Source: Dehalococcoidia bacterium (GTDB taxonomy: Bacteria > Chloroflexota > Dehalococcoidia > Lucifugimonadales > Lucifugimonadaceae). From it: 64,000 bases of DNA. The notes below the pieces were generated by a model. It saw nothing but the letters and a program-made list of their open reading frames with translations, had not been told where the DNA came from and searched no databases. Position 1 is the stretch's first letter, and every line of letters starts with the position of its first letter. Location of the stretch: the NCBI GenBank assembly GCA_014239735.1, contig JAAZYI010000014.1, positions 1-64,000 of the forward strand. The letters are read 5' to 3'. A program made the position numbers and the translations under genes. Shown piece after piece: positions 61,880 to 64,000 of the stretch.

Positions 61880-62287
61880 ATGAAAGCATTAATTATAGGG
61901 TCTAGTTTTAATCTAAATAAAATAAGCGAGTCATTAATTGATAAGATTGATGATTTAGTATTTTTAGATTATGAACATTCTGAATTCTCTCATTTGGATT
62001 CATCTGATAGAGAAAAGGTGACTTTTCATTACGGTGATATGAAAGAAATGGATACTTTGATAAGCGCAGGATTAGAAGGCTCAAATATTGTAATAATTGA
62101 TGCTCAACAAGATATTGAAAGTTTATTTGTTGCTCAAAAATGTAATATTAATCTGTCTAGTAATATATTTATAGTCTTAAATGATGCATCTATTTCAAAT
62201 ATATTTGAAGACTTGGGTTTTGTAATATTGGATTCTAACAATTTGAAATTAGACAAGATTATTGACTATATAGAGAAATTCGAATGA
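61880..62287 (+). CDS. Small TrkA-N-like protein with degenerate nucleotide motif
   Basis: The 135 residues follow a Rossmann-like pattern: KALIIGSSFNLNKISESLID, VFLDYEHSEF, TFHYGDMKEMDTLISAGLEG, IVIIDAQQDI and IFIVLND. This parallels the order of TrkA-N (glycine loop, acidic end of strand 2, GD motif), but the GxGxxG loop is replaced by IGSSFN and no C-terminal RCK_C domain is present. It overlaps the next RCK gene by four bases. It may be a non-NAD-binding partner subunit. Confidence 0.6.
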   Translation: MKALIIGSSFNLNKISESLIDKIDDLVFLDYEHSEFSHLDSSDREKVTFHYGDMKEMDTLISAGLEGSNIVIIDAQQDIESLFVAQKCNINLSSNIFIVLNDASISNIFEDLGFVILDSNNLKLDKIIDYIEKFE

Positions 62288-62976
62288 AAAAAAATATTAT
62301 AATTAATGGAATCAATAGTGAGTCTCAAATCCTATATGAAGAATTGTTAAATCATGGATTAGATGATGTAGTGTTTATTGATTCAAATAAAGAATTGGTT
62401 AGTAATTTAAACTATAAATCTGAAAACCTAATTGCATATTCAGGTAATTGCATATCTCCCGAATTTCTAGAATTTATTGGTATAAATAGAGAAAATTCTC
62501 AGACCATATTTGTTGCTATGACAGATAGTGATCCCTCTAATTTAATTTCTTGTGAAATTGCAAAATTAAAATATGAACTGTCGGAAGTAGTATCTATTGT
62601 AAATAACAGAGAAAATTTACCCTTATTTAATGCTTATGGAATAAATGAGTTGGTACTTAAAGAAAAATCAATAACAGAATTGATACTTAACACAGCTGGA
62701 GTAAGTTTGCCTATTAGATTAATGAATATTCAATCAAAAGGAACATCAGTATGGTCAATAAAAATACCTCCAAGATCTAGTATTATTGGCAACGATATAT
62801 CTAAATTAAAAATCCCATTTAGAGCAATAATTTTAGGCAAGATAGACAACAAAGGGAACCCTTTTCAAGCTACAGAAAATATAGATATTGAGGAAGATGA
62901 TACTGTATTAATTATTTCTTCAAACAGGAATGAGGAATCAATGACAAGGTTTTTTCAAGGTAAAGATAATGGATGA
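62284..62976 (+). CDS. Second TrkA-like RCK regulator
   Basis: The 230 residues give a TrkA-N-like half (IIINGINSESQILYEELLNH, VVFIDSNKELVSNL, GNCISPEFLEFIGI) and an RCK_C-like half (TSVWSIKIPPRSSIIGNDIS, DTVLIISSNRN). The glycine loop is again non-canonical (NGINSES). With 60744 and 61880 the locus holds three RCK-like proteins beside one pore, possibly forming a hetero-oligomeric gating ring. It overlaps pheA by eight bases. Confidence 0.8.
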   Translation: MKKNIIINGINSESQILYEELLNHGLDDVVFIDSNKELVSNLNYKSENLIAYSGNCISPEFLEFIGINRENSQTIFVAMTDSDPSNLISCEIAKLKYELSEVVSIVNNRENLPLFNAYGINELVLKEKSITELILNTAGVSLPIRLMNIQSKGTSVWSIKIPPRSSIIGNDISKLKIPFRAIILGKIDNKGNPFQATENIDIEEDDTVLIISSNRNEESMTRFFQGKDNG

Positions 62977-63805
62977 TAATCTAAATATTGGATATCTTGG
63001 CCCTAAGGGAACTTATAGCTCTCGAGCAGCTGATTTATATTCTCCTAAATTGAATAAAATACCATTTAATTCAATCAATGAAGTTTTAGGTTCTTTAAAT
63101 GACAACTCTTCTGATTTAGTTATAGTGCCGCTTGAGAATAGTATTCAAGGATCCATAGTTGAAGTATTAGATTTCCTAGCTGATGAAAAAAATAATTTTA
63201 GTATCATTGGTGAACTTGAATTAAATATCAATCATTCAATATATACCCTAAAAAAATATAATGACAATAAGTTCCAGGTAATCTTTAGTCATCCTCAGGC
63301 TTTAGGTCAATGCTATAAGTATATAAATGATAATTATGCTGATGCAGAGTTAAAAATTTCTAATAGTACAGTCGATTCCCTGAATGATTTAGAACAATAT
63401 AATATGCCAGGAGCATTTATTGGCCCTCCATGGCTGAAGGATAATGAGAAAGTTATACTTCTAGATGAAAATATTCAGTCTGTAAAAAATAATGTCACCA
63501 GATTTGTAATAATTAGTAATAATTCATGTGAAAAGGTAACCAATGATGATAAAACATCACTGGTCATATCTTTTGATAAGGATGCCCCTGGGTCTTTATA
63601 CATTGCCTTAGGGCCTTTTTCAGTAAGTAAGATAAATATGACTAAGATAGAATCTAGGCCAACTAAAGAGAAGCTAGGAAATTATTATTTTTTTATTGAT
63701 GTTGAGGGCAATGTTAAAGATGAAAAGCTTTCTCTATGTTTAAATATAATTGAAAAAACGTGCAATTTAAAGATTTTAGGTTCATACCCGATCTTTAATA
63801 ATTAA
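62969..63805 (+). CDS. pheA: Prephenate dehydratase
   Basis: PheA converts prephenate to phenylpyruvate in phenylalanine synthesis. The 278 residues match the monofunctional form. The dehydratase domain shows NIGYLGPKGTYSSRAADLY, VPLENSIQGSIVEVLDFL and the catalytic VTRFVIIS. The C-terminal ACT domain contains the phenylalanine-binding TKIESRPTKEKLGNYYFFID. It overlaps the upstream RCK gene by eight bases and the convergent YtxH-like gene by four. Confidence 0.95.
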   Translation: MDDNLNIGYLGPKGTYSSRAADLYSPKLNKIPFNSINEVLGSLNDNSSDLVIVPLENSIQGSIVEVLDFLADEKNNFSIIGELELNINHSIYTLKKYNDNKFQVIFSHPQALGQCYKYINDNYADAELKISNSTVDSLNDLEQYNMPGAFIGPPWLKDNEKVILLDENIQSVKNNVTRFVIISNNSCEKVTNDDKTSLVISFDKDAPGSLYIALGPFSVSKINMTKIESRPTKEKLGNYYFFIDVEGNVKDEKLSLCLNIIEKTCNLKILGSYPIFNN

Positions 63806-64000
63806 TTTTCTTCAAGTTCTTCTCTAAGTGATTCAGCAACTCTTTTTCCTTCATTAGTTGCATCTATAATTCTTTCTTTTGCAAAATCAGTGAGATCTTT
63901 TGCTTTATCTCTCCAATCATTACTTGCTTCAGTTAGTATTGCTCTAGTTTCATCTCCAGGTCTAGGAGCAAAAATCAAACCACCAATTAACCCCATTATT
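63802..64000 (-). CDS. YtxH-like protein, N-terminus beyond the window
   Basis: The visible 64 or so residues begin MGLIGGLIFAPRPGDETRAI, the Gly-rich helix and APRxGxETR motif of the YtxH family, followed by a charged helical tail (LTDFAKERIIDATNEGKRVA). Family members normally have a longer Gly-rich membrane segment before this, so the true start probably lies past base 64000. Family function is poorly known, with stress association suggested. Confidence 0.7.
   Translation of the reverse strand, partial: IMGLIGGLIFAPRPGDETRAILTEASNDWRDKAKDLTDFAKERIIDATNEGKRVAESLREELEEN

Noticed and set aside
1-64000. CRISPR arrays, insertion sequences or rRNA genes
   Set aside because: No regularly spaced direct repeats, transposase-like protein or rRNA-like sequence was seen on either strand.

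Overview
This is AT-rich bacterial DNA read with the standard code (TGG is tryptophan; TAA, TAG and TGA all end genes). Genes are tightly packed, often overlapping by 1-11 bases, with several TTG or GTG starts. The content points to a streamlined aerobic marine heterotroph. It has a caa3-type cytochrome oxidase, many molybdenum-cofactor genes with an XDH-family hydroxylase, enolase-superfamily and mannonate-dehydratase-like sugar-acid enzymes, a crotonase/CaiB/flavoprotein operon, many small lipoproteins and phosphonate biosynthesis. A Chloroflexota lineage such as SAR202 would fit, but that is an inference from gene content; no rRNA or marker tree is available here.

Layout. 1-160: a foldback junction, in which the first 131 bases are pheT sequence in the wrong orientation, probably an amplification or assembly chimera. 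132-3903: pheT, moeA and an unknown gene. 3893-8572 (minus): coxB-coxA-coxC-coxD. 8699-13541: rdgB, moaA, an FBPase fused to a helix-turn-helix, class I aldolase, an RNase HI-MoaC fusion and tRNA-Met. 13565-18818: surface-polymer and lipid genes, an enolase-superfamily enzyme, a histidine phosphatase and a UbiA-family prenyltransferase. 19132-21685: a ZIP metal transporter and a Fur-family regulator sharing a palindromic operator, then an orphan pstS. 21867-25768: lipoproteins flanking a tRNA-Arg(GCG), an S9 peptidase and a displaced tRNA 3' half, which looks like a decayed integrative element. 25788-30975: crotonase, class III CoA-transferase, flavoprotein and a glycosyltransferase-like gene. 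31060-35404: two duplicated membrane proteins, a hydroxypyruvate-isomerase-like enzyme and two thioredoxin-fold lipoproteins. 35397-48171 (minus): the most notable locus, described next. 48174-50984: a mannonate-dehydratase-like gene, two more paralogous lipoproteins and a DUF805 protein. 51082-58121: a three-subunit molybdenum hydroxylase, a MoaD-like protein and ileS. 58118-64000: HtrA-like protease, a potassium uptake module with an interrupted trkH, pheA and the end of a YtxH-like gene.

The central locus (36332-48171) joins two phosphorus chemistries. The upstream part encodes PEP mutase (fused to a nucleotidyltransferase), a split phosphonopyruvate decarboxylase, a phosphonoacetaldehyde-reductase-like iron alcohol dehydrogenase and an HxGH cytidylyltransferase: a route from PEP to 2-hydroxyethylphosphonate and probably its CMP ester. 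The downstream part encodes a glycerophosphotransferase-like enzyme and three genes resembling the Campylobacter jejuni capsular phosphoramidate genes Cj1418 (glutamine kinase), Cj1417 (gamma-glutamyl-CDP-amidate hydrolase) and Cj1416 (CTP:phosphoglutamine cytidylyltransferase). The glutamine-kinase homologue carries an extra N-terminal nucleotidyltransferase-like domain. My reading is that this cell makes P-C and P-N bonded head groups for a surface polymer. An interrupted methyltransferase lies just beyond, across a tRNA-Val.

Molybdenum-cofactor genes (moeA, moaA, moaC fusion, moaD-like) are scattered and presumably serve the molybdenum hydroxylase. Two otherwise intact genes (a methyltransferase and trkH) carry single in-frame stops, which with the foldback end makes sequence quality a live question.
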